A stretch of DNA of 64,000 nucleotides from Phlebotomus papatasi (GCF_024763615.1 NC_077223.1:81592627-81656626), one strand, 5' to 3'. Counted from the first letter of the stretch, positions 35,233-47,552 are shown. The notes: generated by a model from the letters alone, not told the origin. Made by a program: numbers and translations.

Positions 35233-37435
35233 CACACAGAGAAATTTTAGTGGCATGACAACTCCAATTGGTGTTGTCGGACACACCAACCTCAACCCCA
35301 AAATCAACTAACCCCAATTTGGTGTTCAGAATACACCAATTGGTGCCAAAATAGCAACCAACACCGGTTTTGGGTTTCTGATTACACCAATTTCACACCA
35401 ATTATTAACACCAAATTTAGCGTTGTTGGAACACCATTGTGGATTTTGTATCACACCATCTCAAGAAGATATACGTGTTCGTTTTACACCAATAAAAGTG
35501 TGAATTTTCCACCACAATTTTTTTTTTAAATATAACGATTTTTTAAAAAGCTTCCATATCCAAACCTACAGCCGTACGAAATAGAATAAATGAAACACGA
35601 ATTTTATTGCTCTAATAAATATTTTTATTAAAAGATTTTTTGGTACAATATTTGCATTAAATTTAATATAACATTAATTTTTTAATTCATATTTTTAATC
35701 ACATTTTTTTTTGTAAAAAGATTTTAACACATGAAAAATTGATTTTTTTTATTTTTTAATAATTTACCTGGATTTTCCCAATATACCAAAGAAAACAATT
35801 TTTTTCCCTCATTGAACATCGCAGTTAAAATGTGGCTTTCCGTCTCTTTTCCACTTGTTCTCACGGCTGGATATTTTCCTTAGGCCATCAGTTTTCCTTA
35901 TCTGAAAACATATATAAAGCATAGTGCATTTTTTAGAAATAAACATTTAATTTTATGTTTGAAAAAGAAAATTAGATATTCAGTTTTTTAAATGAAACAC
36001 GGAGATTTTCTTAATAAAATATCTTAATTAATCTTTATCTAACTAAAAATAGAATTGAACAATAATAAAATCATGCACGGTTCTTAAATTTTAGGTCTAG
36101 ATATAAATGGGTGGAAAAGCGTCCCAACTTTAGGAAATGTTCGAACTCTCGAGATTGGGTCCTGCGCGAATGTCTCTTTGCTTAAAGTGTTATATCCAGG
36201 AGAACGCATAAAATTTTAGTAATACAGGCACCCTCCTTAAGATAAGTTTAAGTACGTATTCGCAATTTTATCTTTAAGTTTGGAAAGCTAAATAAATTTA
36301 CTACATATTAATGTGTGCGATGTATAGGTATTCATATTTCTCAATATAAATCATCATGTCTAAGGCACACTTTTTAGCTCAGTAAATTTGAAGAAATCAA
36401 AATTCGCGTCCCTTTTTCTCTCACAAGACTTGCATAAGTCCTCAAAATTGGGCTGAACTAAATTAAATTCGGTGTGATGTTCAAAAGAAATTAAGAGGAC
36501 GAAAGACATTATGCAAAGCTCTTGAGAGAGAAAGGGATATAAATTTTGATTTCATGAAATTTTGCTGATGTAAAAGATGTGCCGTAGTCATTGAAAAAAA
36601 ATTGGTATAGCTATAATTTCGGTTTCAAAATAAATAAATTACTTACCTTGATCAATATTTTCACGACCCCAAAGAAATAATCGGTTGAAAATGATGATGA
36701 TAATGGTAGAAATCTCGTGCTTTTTTCAATTTCGTTGAAGATGAAGCTTGAACATTTCCTGAGATATCTTCGGAATTGCCCTTTCTGGACTCCTGCCTTC
36801 AAAATCGTCATTCGCCCAGTTTGACCTGAAATTTTTCAAAAGCAGTAAACAAGCATTAACACCAGTTTAAATAAATAAATGGGATTTTTGAGTCTTATTG
36901 AGGAGTATTTTCCTGATATAGATTATTAATCAAAGGGCAAACTCACCAAGAAATCTTTGTGAAGTTTCCGCTGGAAAATCCCATTGAAAAAAAAAAAGAA
37001 AACACTTCTGCCACCGAAATATTGTCTAAATCTAAATTATCGGTAAAAAGAATACGTTCCGAAAATGCACTAATTAACACAATTAATACTTTAGATAAAG
37101 CAAAAAATCGCGTAACATGACTTCCGCACTCTTCACTGGCCAATTTGTTACTGATGCAGCAGGGAGGGAAAAGAGCACACGAAGGATAGTGACGAACACC
37201 GCTTGGCGTTGTGACAGCACCATTATAGAGAATTTATGGTGTTACTATTGCACCACTTTAGACATTTCTGTGGTGGAGTTAATACAACACCTCCAAAGCA
37301 TTTCATGCAACACCATTGATTCAAAACTACGTGTTAATTTGGTGTGAATGGTACTACGTTTGGTGTTCAAGCAACTCCAACACCAAATTCAACCCCAATT
37401 TCAACACCGCTTTCTCAAAATCACTTCTCTGTGTG
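35233..37435. mobile_element. 2.2 kb non-autonomous DNA element with ACACCAAT subterminal repeats
   Basis: The tips CACACAGAGAA and TTCTCTGTGTG are exact 11-base inverted repeats. The outer 300 bases on each side are packed with ACACCAATTGGTG, AACACCAAATT and TTTGGTGTT words in both orientations, the subterminal pattern where a transposase would bind. The middle is AT-rich, has no transposase, and carries another MITE at 36358-36590. No clear target duplication. Confidence 0.85.
36358..36590. mobile_element. CTTTTAGCTCAGT long-TIR MITE, copy 1 (nested)
   Basis: GGCACACTTTTTAGCTCAGT at the left and TGATGTAAAAGATGTGCC at the right. TCAAAATTCGCGTCCCTTTT and GGGATATAAATTTTGATTTC pair as extended arms. 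The core GGTGTGATGTTCAAAA is shared with copies at 40234 and 54181. Confidence 0.8.
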
Positions 37436-39875
37436 TTGGGACCAGGCGAGCTTAGACTAGTCAAATAAGAGAGGAAGATTTCCAGTTAATCTAATTAGCT
37501 GTCCGGCAATTTTAGAATAACTTAATTTCTGAACTTCTCAATAACACCCATCACCAATTTATAAAGGAAAACAGAAAATCTTCTATCGATCCACATAGAT
37601 TTTCTAGTTTTTTCAGAGCTTAGCCATGACAATTACCAATTAGGGTAACTGTATCAAATTTCGGACAGGTTGCAATTTCGGCTACTTTTCTGTTTCTCAA
37701 CTTTCCATGAATATTTACTTTTTGCATACTTTATAGATTTAGAGCGCGAAAATAAGAAGTGTCGCTTCGACGAACGATATCATGTGAAAGAGACTTCGGA
37801 AGAATTCTAAAGGACAAGGAACTATGAGAATCAAGGTGGTCGAAATATCACGCATATGGCTATGTTTTTATTAATTTTAAAATGTATTAAGAATGATTTT
37901 AGAGAAAATAAAAACGATAAACTAATCTACAAGGCACCAAAAAATATCATTTTTTTTAAATCACTTCAAACTTAAGACTTCGGCGCTTGCATGCAACTAT
38001 GCCGAAATTAGGTACAGTCCGTACAGTTCTATCTGTTATTTATGTCACAATCTTCTTATTTGATTTTGCGCTCCAGATAAATCAAATATCCATTTATATT
38101 GATAAGTTCAAATATTAATACTTCCATTTGGAGCAGGTTTTGAATTATGATATTCTACATACCATATACAGTAACATTCTAAAAGAGCCAAGAGGTAATA
38201 AATGCTGTTTTATATCCAAATGACTGTCAAAAATCCATTTCTGAAATAAATTTCGGGAAATTCTGAAGAAATAGAAAATAAAGAACAAAACAGTTTCGAA
38301 ATAAAATATATAGGTTATCAGCAGGGGCTTCCTATTTCATCTGAGACATTTTTAGGAGGATTTTAATCGAACTTATCGCAGGAATGAACCACTTAGGGGA
38401 GGTTTACCGAGACTCATTAGTGCATAACCTGTTTTTAGTTAGTCAATTCAATTGCTTTCCAATTAAAGTTGTTGTTTTACATTCAATTGACTATCAAAAA
38501 TCCATTTAGTTTGGAAATTCTGAAACAAAGTCGATGAATCATTAAAAAAAATCAAAAAGTAGCACAAAAGAGCTTTTTTACTTTGGGAAAAATCATGTGT
38601 GGTTGTTTGTTGAAAATTTTTCATGGGAAATTGCATCATGGCGAGATTGCATTTGTGCCAAATGTAAACATCCGCCTCATCTGCATACTTTTATCGTCAT
38701 TATTGCAGAAATGTACACAAAAAACTGCTATTGGAAGACTAAAATGGAAAGGACAAAAGCACGGGATAAAAGCTCTTTGGAATACAATATGATGGGTGGT
38801 AAATAGACTTTCCGCTTACTCGCTGACTCTGGTATAGTTTCATTATTTGGAAAAAAAATTGCACATTTCCATGGTAGGAAGATGCTGAAAATATCAAACA
38901 CTTCTCCCCAAGTACTTTTCTCCAGGATTCGTGATTAAATTGCCATACTTGAACCTCCTCTTTCAATTAATGACAAACAATTCCCGAATTTGCTGAAACG
39001 TGCCTCAATTCCTTGAATTAACATCTCTATACACCCAAAAATTCCCAACGAATGATTCCAATGGGGAATCATGCACGTATCTGGAATTAATTTTAGTCCT
39101 TTCAATTTACCTTTCTTCGGTAATATTTTGTGGGAAAATTTGCGTCCAAATTCAAACAATATATATGCATTAATTTGCTTACTTAGGCCCCAAAAATATA
39201 CTTTGTGGTGGCTTTGAACTGGACCGAAAAGACCAAAAATGTGCCCCTAAACACAAATTTATTACACATAATTTGCACTATGTTTACCCATAAATTGGAT
39301 CAATGATGCACTAAAAGCCACAAGGCATCAATCCCAGCGAACACAAATATCACAGCACAGTCCAATATTTGGATAGCAATAGCGTGAATTTTCATTTTGA
39401 CCACAAAGGTGACACAACATTTTGTGGAAAATTTAATTTAGCATCACCAGTTAATGTGGTTTTGTGTGCAATACCACAAATTGTACGACAGTCTATTGCA
39501 AACTAAAAAAAAATGGGTTTAGGGAAGTTATTTCAGTATTTATGATCATTTCATGAACATTCATTAATTTTCAATGAGTCCGGTGAAAAGCATTTCAATA
39601 ACTGTATTTATTATTGAAAAATTTAATACTTCCATTAGAAAATTTGTAGTAATGACGACGTAAAATATTTAATTGGTTTACTAATTTGAAATCTGAAATC
39701 AGTGCAATATGAGATAAAAAAGGATGGAAAAGCATCCCCACCTTTGCTGAATGCTCGATTTTGTGAAGCATCGATTAACAGCCGATTCAAATCGATTCAC
39801 AAATCATTTGAAAATTTTTGTACAATTGAACTTTTACAAAAACTGATAAAAAATGGATGCAGCAGAAAAAAAATT
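37436..39875. other. Non-coding with repeat fragments
   Basis: 37640-38150 holds fragments related to the TAGGGTAA elements (TAGGGTAACTGTATC, CATTTGGAGCAGGTTTTGAA). 38330-38415 matches the 30975-31080 repeat. 38580-39480 is largely unique. No exon is supported. Confidence 0.4.
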
Positions 39876-40515
39876 GGTAAAATGGTAAGTAAAAAAAAAT
39901 CAAAAATGGTAAGTAAAAAACGCTATGGTAAGTAAAAAATCAAAATTGGTAAGTTAAAACTCAAGATTGGTAAGTAAAAACTCAAAACTGGTAAGTAAAA
40001 CATCAAAATTGATAAGTAAAAATTAAGATTGGTAAGTATAACATAAAAATTGATAAGTAAAAATTAAAAATTGGTAAGTAAAGTAATCAAAAATGGTAAG
40101 AAAATAAATAAAATTTGGTAAGTAAAAAAATCGCAAATGATAAGAAAAAAATCAAAATTAGTAAGTAGAAAAAGCAAAATGGTAAGTAAAAATATCTAAA
40201 ATGGTAAGTAAGAAAATCTAAAATGGTAAGTAATGCCTTCGCCACACCTTTTAGCTCGGTATAATTTCATTAAATCGAAATTCGCGTCCTTTTCTTTCTC
40301 AGAATATTTGCATAAGTCTATCCCACTCTATCGGTCTCGAAATTAGCTTAAACTAAATTTAATTTGGTGTGATGTTCAAAATAAGAAGAAGAGTGCGAAA
40401 GAGTAGAATAGACATATGCAAAGTTTTTAAGAAAGAAAAAGACATGAATTTGGACTTTATGAAATTTTCCTGATCTAAAAGGTGTGTTGGAGCCATAAAA
40501 AAAATTGGTAGGTAA
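39876..40515 (+). repeat. GGTAAGTAAAA minisatellite interrupted by a MITE
   Basis: About 17 units of roughly 20 bases, such as AAAATTGGTAAGTAAAAACTC, run from 39876 to 40233, with twelve carrying exact GGTAAGT. One more unit (ATTGGTAGGTAAAACAATC) follows the MITE at 40234-40496. Inverted units (ACTTACCAATTTTGATG) are at 41060-41150. Confidence 0.9.
40234..40496. mobile_element. CTTTTAGCTCGGT long-TIR MITE, copy 2
   Basis: GCCACACCTTTTAGCTCGGT at the left and CTGATCTAAAAGGTGTGTTG at the right. The core GGTGTGATGTTCAAAA is shared with copies 1 and 3. It sits in the GGTAAGTA array, which resumes after it. Confidence 0.85.
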
Positions 40516-40539
40516 AACAATCAAAAATGTTAAAATGTT

Positions 40540-41010
40540 TCACTGTTAGGACAATGGAAAATTTTCTGTTTAGGAATTTATCAATAACGCCTGTAGGGGC
40601 AAAGGGAAATTTTCTGTGTTAAGTTCTGCCCTTTATGGAAAAGGGAAATTTTCTATGTTTTAGCAAATTATTAGTTCTGCCCTTTGGGGATAAGAGATAT
40701 TATCTATGTTTTGGGAAATTATTAGTTCTGTCCTTAGGGGAAAAGGAAATTTTCTATGTTTTGGGGAATTATTGGTTCACCCTTTGGGGCAAAGGGAAAT
40801 TTCCGTGTTTTGGGAACTTATGAATTTCGCTTTTTGGACAAAGGAAAATTTGGGAAATTATCAGTGTCGTTTGTTGAGGCAAAGGAAAAATATTAAGTTT
40901 TCGGAAATATTCGGAAAATATTCTGTGTTTTTAGAAATGTTATTAGTTTCACCCTGTGGGGAAAAAGCAAATTTCCTGGGCAAAGGGGAATTTTTGGAAA
41001 GGTATAAAAT
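40540..41010 (+). repeat. 51 bp tandem repeat related to a MITE core
   Basis: Units of about 51 bases contain GGGAAATTTTCTATGTTTTG, GGAAATTATTAGTTCTGCCC and TTTGGGG, with six to eight diverged copies. The unit matches the core of the MITE at 22716-22906 (AAAGGGAAATCTTATGTGTT + TTGGGAAATTATT). Confidence 0.85.
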
Positions 41011-41039
41011 ATATTTGTACCGCTTGTACCATTTGTATC

Positions 41040-41150
41040 ATTTTAGTTTTTTTTACTTTCTATTTTTGATCTTTTTACTTACCAATTTTGATGTTTTATT
41101 TACCAAGTGAATTTTTTACTTACCGTTTTTACCAAAATACTTACCAAAAA
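41040..41150 (-). repeat. Inverted units of the GGTAAGTAAAA minisatellite
   Basis: TTTTTACTTACCAATTTTGA, TTTATTTACC, TTTTTACTTACCGTTTTTAC and ATACTTACCAAAAATG are the reverse complement of the array at 39876-40233. Confidence 0.8.
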
Positions 41151-41443
41151 TGTTTTAGCCATAAAAAATATGATTTATCCGGGTTTTCAAGACCATTCAA
41201 ATGATTTCTTATTTGTCCCAATCGATTGAGAAATGGACGGATGAACTTAGATCAGTTAAACTTTATTGTAAGTGATATTCCTAACGTGATCAAACTCGGA
41301 CTGCATGCAAAAGCGAATTGGAACTAAAGATGAGAGATATCATAGAGCAATTTGGAATCAAATTTCTGAAAAATTGCAAGCTTTTTATTTAAATCAAAAT
41401 ATTTAGGATGTAAATGAATTGACAGTAAGATGATAGTGGAATA

Positions 41444-42221
41444 GGGTAATGCCCTAGACACACTTACGACTTAAGCTGAGAGACGACTTAGTGGAAAATT
41501 ACAGAAATGTAGTTTGACCATTATTTCTAATATAATTACGCTAAGTCGTTTCTCGGCTAATCCTCAGATCTGTCAAGGCCCTAACGTGTGGTATTTCTGG
41601 ACAAGGTGCTTTATGGAACATAATATCGGTATTTTGGGACGCATCAAAAATCCTATAAATATTTGTTTTCTAATTATTTATAAGTTCTATACGAAATATT
41701 AAGCTCTGTACGTATCAGATAAACATAAAACTTCTGAAATTTTACTTTATTTAAAGCGTGAAATACGCGTGAATTGTTGAGTGTCACATTCCACTTTTTA
41801 CAAAACCTTCAGTGTGGTCAACTTTGCAGATGTCAACACAAACAGTGTTTAGTATTTTTTCGATTTAAGTCACTTTACAAGTAAAATTTAAACAAAATTT
41901 TTATAGAAGAGTGAAGTTTAGACCTTCTACTTAAAGGTAAATAATAAGGCTCAGTGAAATTTATTTGCATAATAGCGACTTTCGTCTGTCTCGAAATACC
42001 CAACTGTTCCGAAATATACCACTCTTACTTCTTTACATTTTTCGCTATTTTGTATAAAAAATGATACATTTTTCAACATTTTTCGATCAGAATCTTCTTC
42101 TGGATAGCATAAGGAACATAAATATTTGTATCAACAAAGAAAAAAAAATAATTTGAGAAGTCGTTAAGCTGTTTGAACCTTGAAAGTGCTAAAAAGGGTC
42201 GCGAAATACCACACGTTACCT
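41444..42221. mobile_element. TAGGGTAACGTGTGG element, split by a MITE
   Basis: The left end is TAGGGTAA (41442-41449), interrupted, then TAACGTGTGGTATTTC (41582-41597). The right end is GAAATACCACACGTTACCTT (42203-42222). TA at both edges. CGAAATACC words recur inside at 41993 and 42012. No ORF. Confidence 0.75.
41450..41581. mobile_element. 132 bp MITE inserted with TAA duplication
   Basis: TAA (41447-41449 and 41582-41584) flanks an element with ends GCCCTAGACACACTTACG and the inverted GGGCCTTGACAGATC. Strong inner arms GAGAGACGACTTAG / CTAAGTCGTTTCTC make a hairpin. A three-base TAA target is typical of PIF/Harbinger-type MITEs. Confidence 0.75.
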
Positions 42222-42474
42222 TATAGACCAGATTGTCCTCTGTCATTTTGCCTCAAAACTTGATATTAACACCTTTTTTGATCATAACGGGCATTTTGTA
42301 CATATGACGGACTATAAGAATAGCAAGAATGATTGACTTTTATTACTCGATTATTTTTCTGAGTGAACTAATAGCGGACCTACGCCAATGGGTCAGGAGA
42401 TAGTATCGACATATCGATAAGGAAGAAACATGCAGGGAAACCTTCCGTAAGGACTCTTTAAATGATTCAACGCG

Positions 42475-42910
42475 CTCAGACGATGATTTGTGAAGATCCA
42501 AGGCCATAAATTCGGAAAATGGCAGCGATTCTCGAAGTGAATGATCATGATCACACACTGCGCAAAATAGTCGAAGAGGACCTCCGTTACAAATCTTATA
42601 CACGGAGCGCTCACACACAAGTCTTTGGTCCAAAATTGATTGAAGGACAATGTGGACATGTTTTGGCCCACTGGCCTCCAAATAGCCCGGATTTGAATCC
42701 CCTGGATTACTACCTGTGGGGCGTCATCGAAAGAATACACAAAAAGTTCAGACATTCCAGCTTACCGCATCAAAAAGCAAGTATTGAGTCTGCATTCAGC
42801 GGTACGGATAAGGATGCGCATCATCGCGCGTGTGAGCTCTTCAGGGCCAGGATGGAGTCTATGTTGTGGCGGTGGGAGGGGGATATATCGAATAAATGTA
42901 ATCTATCCAA
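42475..42910 (+). pseudogene. mariner-like transposase, internally deleted
   Basis: An open frame reads MAAILEVNDHDHTLRKIVEE-DLRYKSYTR, the helix-turn-helix part of a mariner-type transposase. It then jumps directly to HWPPNSPDLNPLDYYLWGVI, the block with the third catalytic Asp, and continues with a C-terminal helix region (HHRACELFRARMESMLWRW). The part between, with the first two catalytic Asp residues, is missing, so no active enzyme is possible. The N-terminal end is also broken: an in-frame stop lies just before the ATG at 42519. The SPDLNPLDYYLWG block places it in the IS630-Tc1-mariner group, perhaps the D37E-like lineage; the subgroup is uncertain. No clear TIRs were found around it. 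Confidence 0.8.
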
Positions 42911-43949
42911 AAAGATAAATCATGAAGACAAAAAGTTTTCTTTTTTAGGAATAAGAAGATGAATAAGTCTCTATTTAAAACACACATCCTGTAAACGTAT
43001 ATGCGTTCTAAATGTGGAATTGAAATAATTAGAATAAGACACATTTTCAAGAGAAGAGCTGAAGAGTGAAGATGTCTAAAGAGCATCATTAATTAAATCA
43101 AAGTACATTGAATTTTCCTCTGGCGGAAAACTCTTCTTTGTACAACACCAAAAACTTTTCTCATAACAAACACTGTGCTGTTAAATCTGTTTTGATGGCT
43201 TTTCTCTTATACCGCCTCTAATTATTCTGACGTGCACTCGGCCTGATTGCCAGACAACTTACAGGTACCCCCGGCAGATGAATCTTTAAACATCCCCAGA
43301 AACTGTCTCGAGATCGTCCTTCAGCAATTTACCAAATCAAATGAGACACTTTTGGAAGAGGACAAAAAGGTGCCTGACATAGTTTGAAGTGTTGTAAAAT
43401 TACAGCAAAAATAGAGCACTAACTTGGTAAGATGTTTTGGGAAAACTTGTTAATTGATTTTGTGCTGGCAGAATAAATTGACTTATAAATTGGGAAATCA
43501 CGTTGTGTGTAATTTTAACACCAAAATCATATTACAAACACCACAGAGAATTAGATAAATCCACCGAGGAGTTACAATTCATCCAAAGTCTCCTCATATT
43601 TCCTGCGACAAAGCCTTGGAGAGTGAATAATGTGCTTAAGAAACTTACCATGTTTTAATTCAATTTCACTCGCTTTCATCCTCCCTGGAATCATGACGGA
43701 AAACTCCATTTGATACACAAGAAAATATTGTCAACTTTTCGTGTCGATGTATCGAATAATGCAAAGAATTTCTACCATTTCCTCCAGAACCACGAGATGT
43801 TGTACATTCTTGAAAAGTTTCAGAGTTTTCGCAGTAGATTGCAACTCAAGTAGAAAGCTTTCAAAGGAATATTCTTTGACAGGCTTGTGCTATAAGAAAA
43901 TGCAACAAAGTTTTGTATGTATAATTAATTTAGATAGTTAAACTTTTAG
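42911..43949. other. Non-coding
   Basis: No repeat or exon I can support. ORFs here are short and lack signals. Confidence 0.35.
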
Positions 43950-45860
43950 TTTCAAGATTTTTCTTGGGTAAATATAAAAAGAAGTCCTTTTGCAAGGGTG
44001 GAGGAAAAATTATATAGGGGAAGTCTTTCACGCTTTGCACATAGTCTGTCTTCAAACCAAGCTTCAAACACTTTATATTTTTTCCATATTCCTTTAATGG
44101 ATCTGATCAAGTGGCAATATGTTTTAATAGCTCGATGTTTAAGGAGATTGCAAACTACTTCCTTCCATCGTTTTCTGGGACGCCCCTTCAGGTTCACTGT
44201 TTAGTAGCTTCTGGAATTCTTTGGATGTGTCCCAGCCAGCAAATTTGGCGTACTCTGATGGTGGCTATCTGGCTTAGAGGATTTCCAGCTCATTATTCAT
44301 CCGTATACGGTACTCTCGGTACTCTCTACAAACTGAGTCCCTCACTGGGCCATATTTGTCTCAGAATTCGCTTCTCGAAGATGAGTAGTGATTGTTCTTC
44401 AGCTTAGGTCATTGGCACTACCTCTCTAAACTACAAGTGACAATGTGCCTCACTATGGTCTTATGTACTATGACCTTCGATGACCGAAAAATGTTTCGGG
44501 AACGGAATATTAATGATAGAGCAAAGAAGAACATATTTTGTGGTGTAATCCACTAATTGACCTTCATCTTCTTACTGTTATCAGAACTAATTCTGGATCC
44601 TAGATATTGGAATCTTTTGATGGCCTCAAAATACCACGAATCGACTGTAAGGTGGTTGGATGTTACTTAGGATATCGATTTCGGTTAGTTTTAACGGCTA
44701 GCTAATAGTTTAGACCTCACCAAAAGCGATTTTTTCGCCGAAATACAACAATAAATGGTTATAAATTTTTCTTGAAGTTCAGATTTTAAAATCTTACCGC
44801 TTTATTAAACCTAGATACGTAATCTGATCTCTGTAATAAACCTACTTCATGTTTTGCAGCCATTTTGTTAGACCTAAATCCGTTATTGATACACTTCTTT
44901 TTCATATGAGAACGTAGTTTACTCAATTATACCATTACTTAGGCTGTAAATGAAGAAATTCCGGAAGTGATCATGCAAAATGCATTAATAACAGCAAGAA
45001 GTCATTATATTGAATTTCTATTTACATATAAGTTCATAAAATAAAATTTTAGAACAAAAAGTAGCGGTTGGGTACAAGTGACAAAATTGTACCATGCATT
45101 CTTTTTTTAAAAGGTTCTACAAAAAATATTAGTCCTTTTCCTAGAAAATCCTAATAAGACACAATTTTGTAGCTTTATAATAAAGCTCCATAAAGAAAAA
45201 AAGTTTCATTCGAAATTTAAATTAGATCTTGGGATATTAAGTGCTTAATAGAGAATTGTGAAACATTGGTACAATTTTGTTCGGCACTGTATATAGTATG
45301 CATGATCGTTGGTTGTATCTAGAGATCTCAATGACACTTTATAAGAGCGAAAATAAAAATTGATGGCGAAAAGACATCACCTTGCCTTATGACGGAGAAT
45401 TTGCGAAACATTACCAATTCTATTGCCTATCACTGCCACTTTCTTCTGACACTGCGAGTGGTAGATCGTCATTCTCGCCAATCTCGTAAGTTTTGCAGCA
45501 ATGCTGAGCTCTCATAAACCTACCCACAGCCCGTCTCTATTCACTGTATCGTAAGCCTGTCTGAAGTCAACAGACATCTAATGTATACAGTGATTCTGTA
45601 TTCTAAGGAATTCTCTAGCACTTGTCGCATATTAATAGTTGGTTCGCTGTGAATTTCCTAGGTCGAAATCCCGACTGGTATTCTCCGACCTCCTTTTCAG
45701 CATTCGGTTTCAGTCTTGCTAGAATCAACTTCGATAGGATTTTATACACTGGATCCAGAAAAGCAATTCCTTTGTAGTTGTTACAATCCAGTCTGTCTTA
45801 ATGTTGTCCAGTCTCTGATCTTCAATGTTGATCATTCCAGTGTTTCCCTTATCTATAAGT
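43950..45860 (-). pseudogene. Decayed non-LTR retrotransposon (LINE) reverse transcriptase
   Basis: Reading the - strand from about 45830 gives CNNYKGIAFLDPVYKILS, then EKEVGEYQSGFRPRKFT, and after a frame change VDFRQAYDTVNRDGLW. These match LINE reverse transcriptase blocks: NYRGI, EYQ.GFR..., and F.DF..AYD, whose Asp is the first catalytic one. About 1.4 kb further, the frame MNLKGRPRKRWKEVV is the usual end of the ORF2 protein in RTE/CR1/Jockey-like elements. The connecting part is broken by stops and frameshifts. The 3' end (near 43950-44110) is similar to 63160-63260 on the other strand, so the family is dispersed. The clade is not assigned. Inactive. Confidence 0.75.
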
Positions 45861-45918
45861 TATTAAAAAAAGTATTCGAAAATTTGTTAAGTCACAACAT
45901 ATAGGAGCATTGCCTTAT

Positions 45919-46816
45919 CGTCAATTAAATCAGCATTTATCGTAACTTTATTTTTGCGATTTTGAGATATATACATATTTGGAATCAGCGTAATTTTGTT
46001 TATTAAACGTACTTATGAAAAAGAAACTTTTATAAGCCCAATAAAAATTATTTTAAACAAGAATTATCGTAAGTGCCCTTAATTAAGAAAAAATTATCAG
46101 AATTTGTCGTAACTTCCATTTTTGGGGAAGTTACGACAAATTTCCATACAAAATTTTCAATAATCAGCATTTGCCGTAACTTCTTTTGCTGACTTGCGTA
46201 GCTTGTAATTTGCAGCAAAATTGCAATATTTCACAATAAAACGTTTATAAACTCTTCCAAATATCGAAAGACAGTGTGAATAGTGTAACACGAAATCATT
46301 TTAATTCAATATTTGCGAGAAAAAAATGAGAAAATATCACTACCCATCTGTCATTAATTCAAAACAAAACAAGCGACGTGGCGAACAAAATTTATTCAAT
46401 AAAACTTATGAAATAAAAGCTTTTAGGGACAGGGATAATAGTATTATTGACAAATTTAGTCAAATAAAGGCGCTTATTATCGCTAGAATAATTCAAATTG
46501 ATATAATGCATTTTAGAAAATTGTCATAACTTCCAAGATCTCCATACATTGGAAGTTACGGCTTTACAAACGATGGAAGTTACGATAAAATATTATTGTG
46601 TTTCTCCTAACATATTTCTCAATATTGCAGCTATTAAATAATTTTAAAAAGATTTTCTCGAGTTAACTTACAGTTTATTAGTGCCACTTTTATTATTTTG
46701 ACTCAAAAGTATCGCATTCGGGGCTCATTTTTAAGAAAAAATAATAATGAACTGAAAATTTCGTCTCCTGAAATGTTGTCAAAAGGAAGTTACGACAAAT
46801 GCTGATTTAACTGACG
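45919..46816. mobile_element. 0.9 kb element with GGAAGTTACGACAAAT motifs
   Basis: CGTCAATTAAATCAGCATTT at the left and AAATGCTGATTTAACTGACG at the right are 28-base TIRs with few differences. The word AAGTTACGACAAA or its complement occurs at least seven times (45935, 46105, 46128, 46170, 46527, 46550, 46575, 46795). The interior ORF at 46326 (67 codons) has no known domain. Confidence 0.85.
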
Positions 46817-47552
46817 TTATATATTTGTTCAATTCGACGTAGCTGTTTGTCTAGCTTTCTGTTAAAATTTGAGGACAGTTGCCAGCGCCACTCGCGGGAG
46901 ATAACAGCGCCCTAATGCTGAAATTTCTTTGTCATTTTTCAACGATTTCTTCTGATAACAAATACACACTGCACTTTTGGGTATAGAAATAGTGAAAATG
47001 GCACAAAACACTTATAAAAACGGCCTTTGATTTCGAATTTATCCCGTCGCATTTTTACCATAACCTTACAAATCTCTTACATCATCATCCCACCTGAAAT
47101 AACCTATTCTAAGTTGTTTTTTTATTCATTGTGATATTCTATTATACTCAAATATTTTCCAATAAATACTGGTGAGAAATTTCAATTTGAATTTATTGCA
47201 TAACAAATTGTATTTTAAATTCAAAAGATATAGAACGTTTACGCATTCAATCTGCCCCTTGAAATCTGAGGAAAAATTGGTATTCAGTGGAAACTCTCGG
47301 CTGTAGATTTCCAATTCAAATCAGGAAAAAATATCCCCACAAGTTTATTATAATAACTTTTTAGACGAAAGAAAAATTTAGGGAAATTTGTCGGACGATA
47401 CATGGGGAAAAATGTAGTAAGTTGTTATTGTTTTCCCATTTTTTCCATCTCCGCACAATTTTCATCGAAATGAAACTGAGCATAGATAATGTATCAATAA
47501 AAGTTTTTCAACTTTTTCTATACATGTTCCTCAAAACCAACCCCCCCTGCAG
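46817..47552. other. Non-coding upstream of the membrane-anchor candidate
   Basis: AT-rich. I found no partner exon for 47553-47755 here. Confidence 0.35.

Noticed and set aside
46326..46529. A 67-codon basic ORF inside the 45919-46816 element
   Set aside because: Too short for a transposase, no known domain, probably chance in an AT-rich element.
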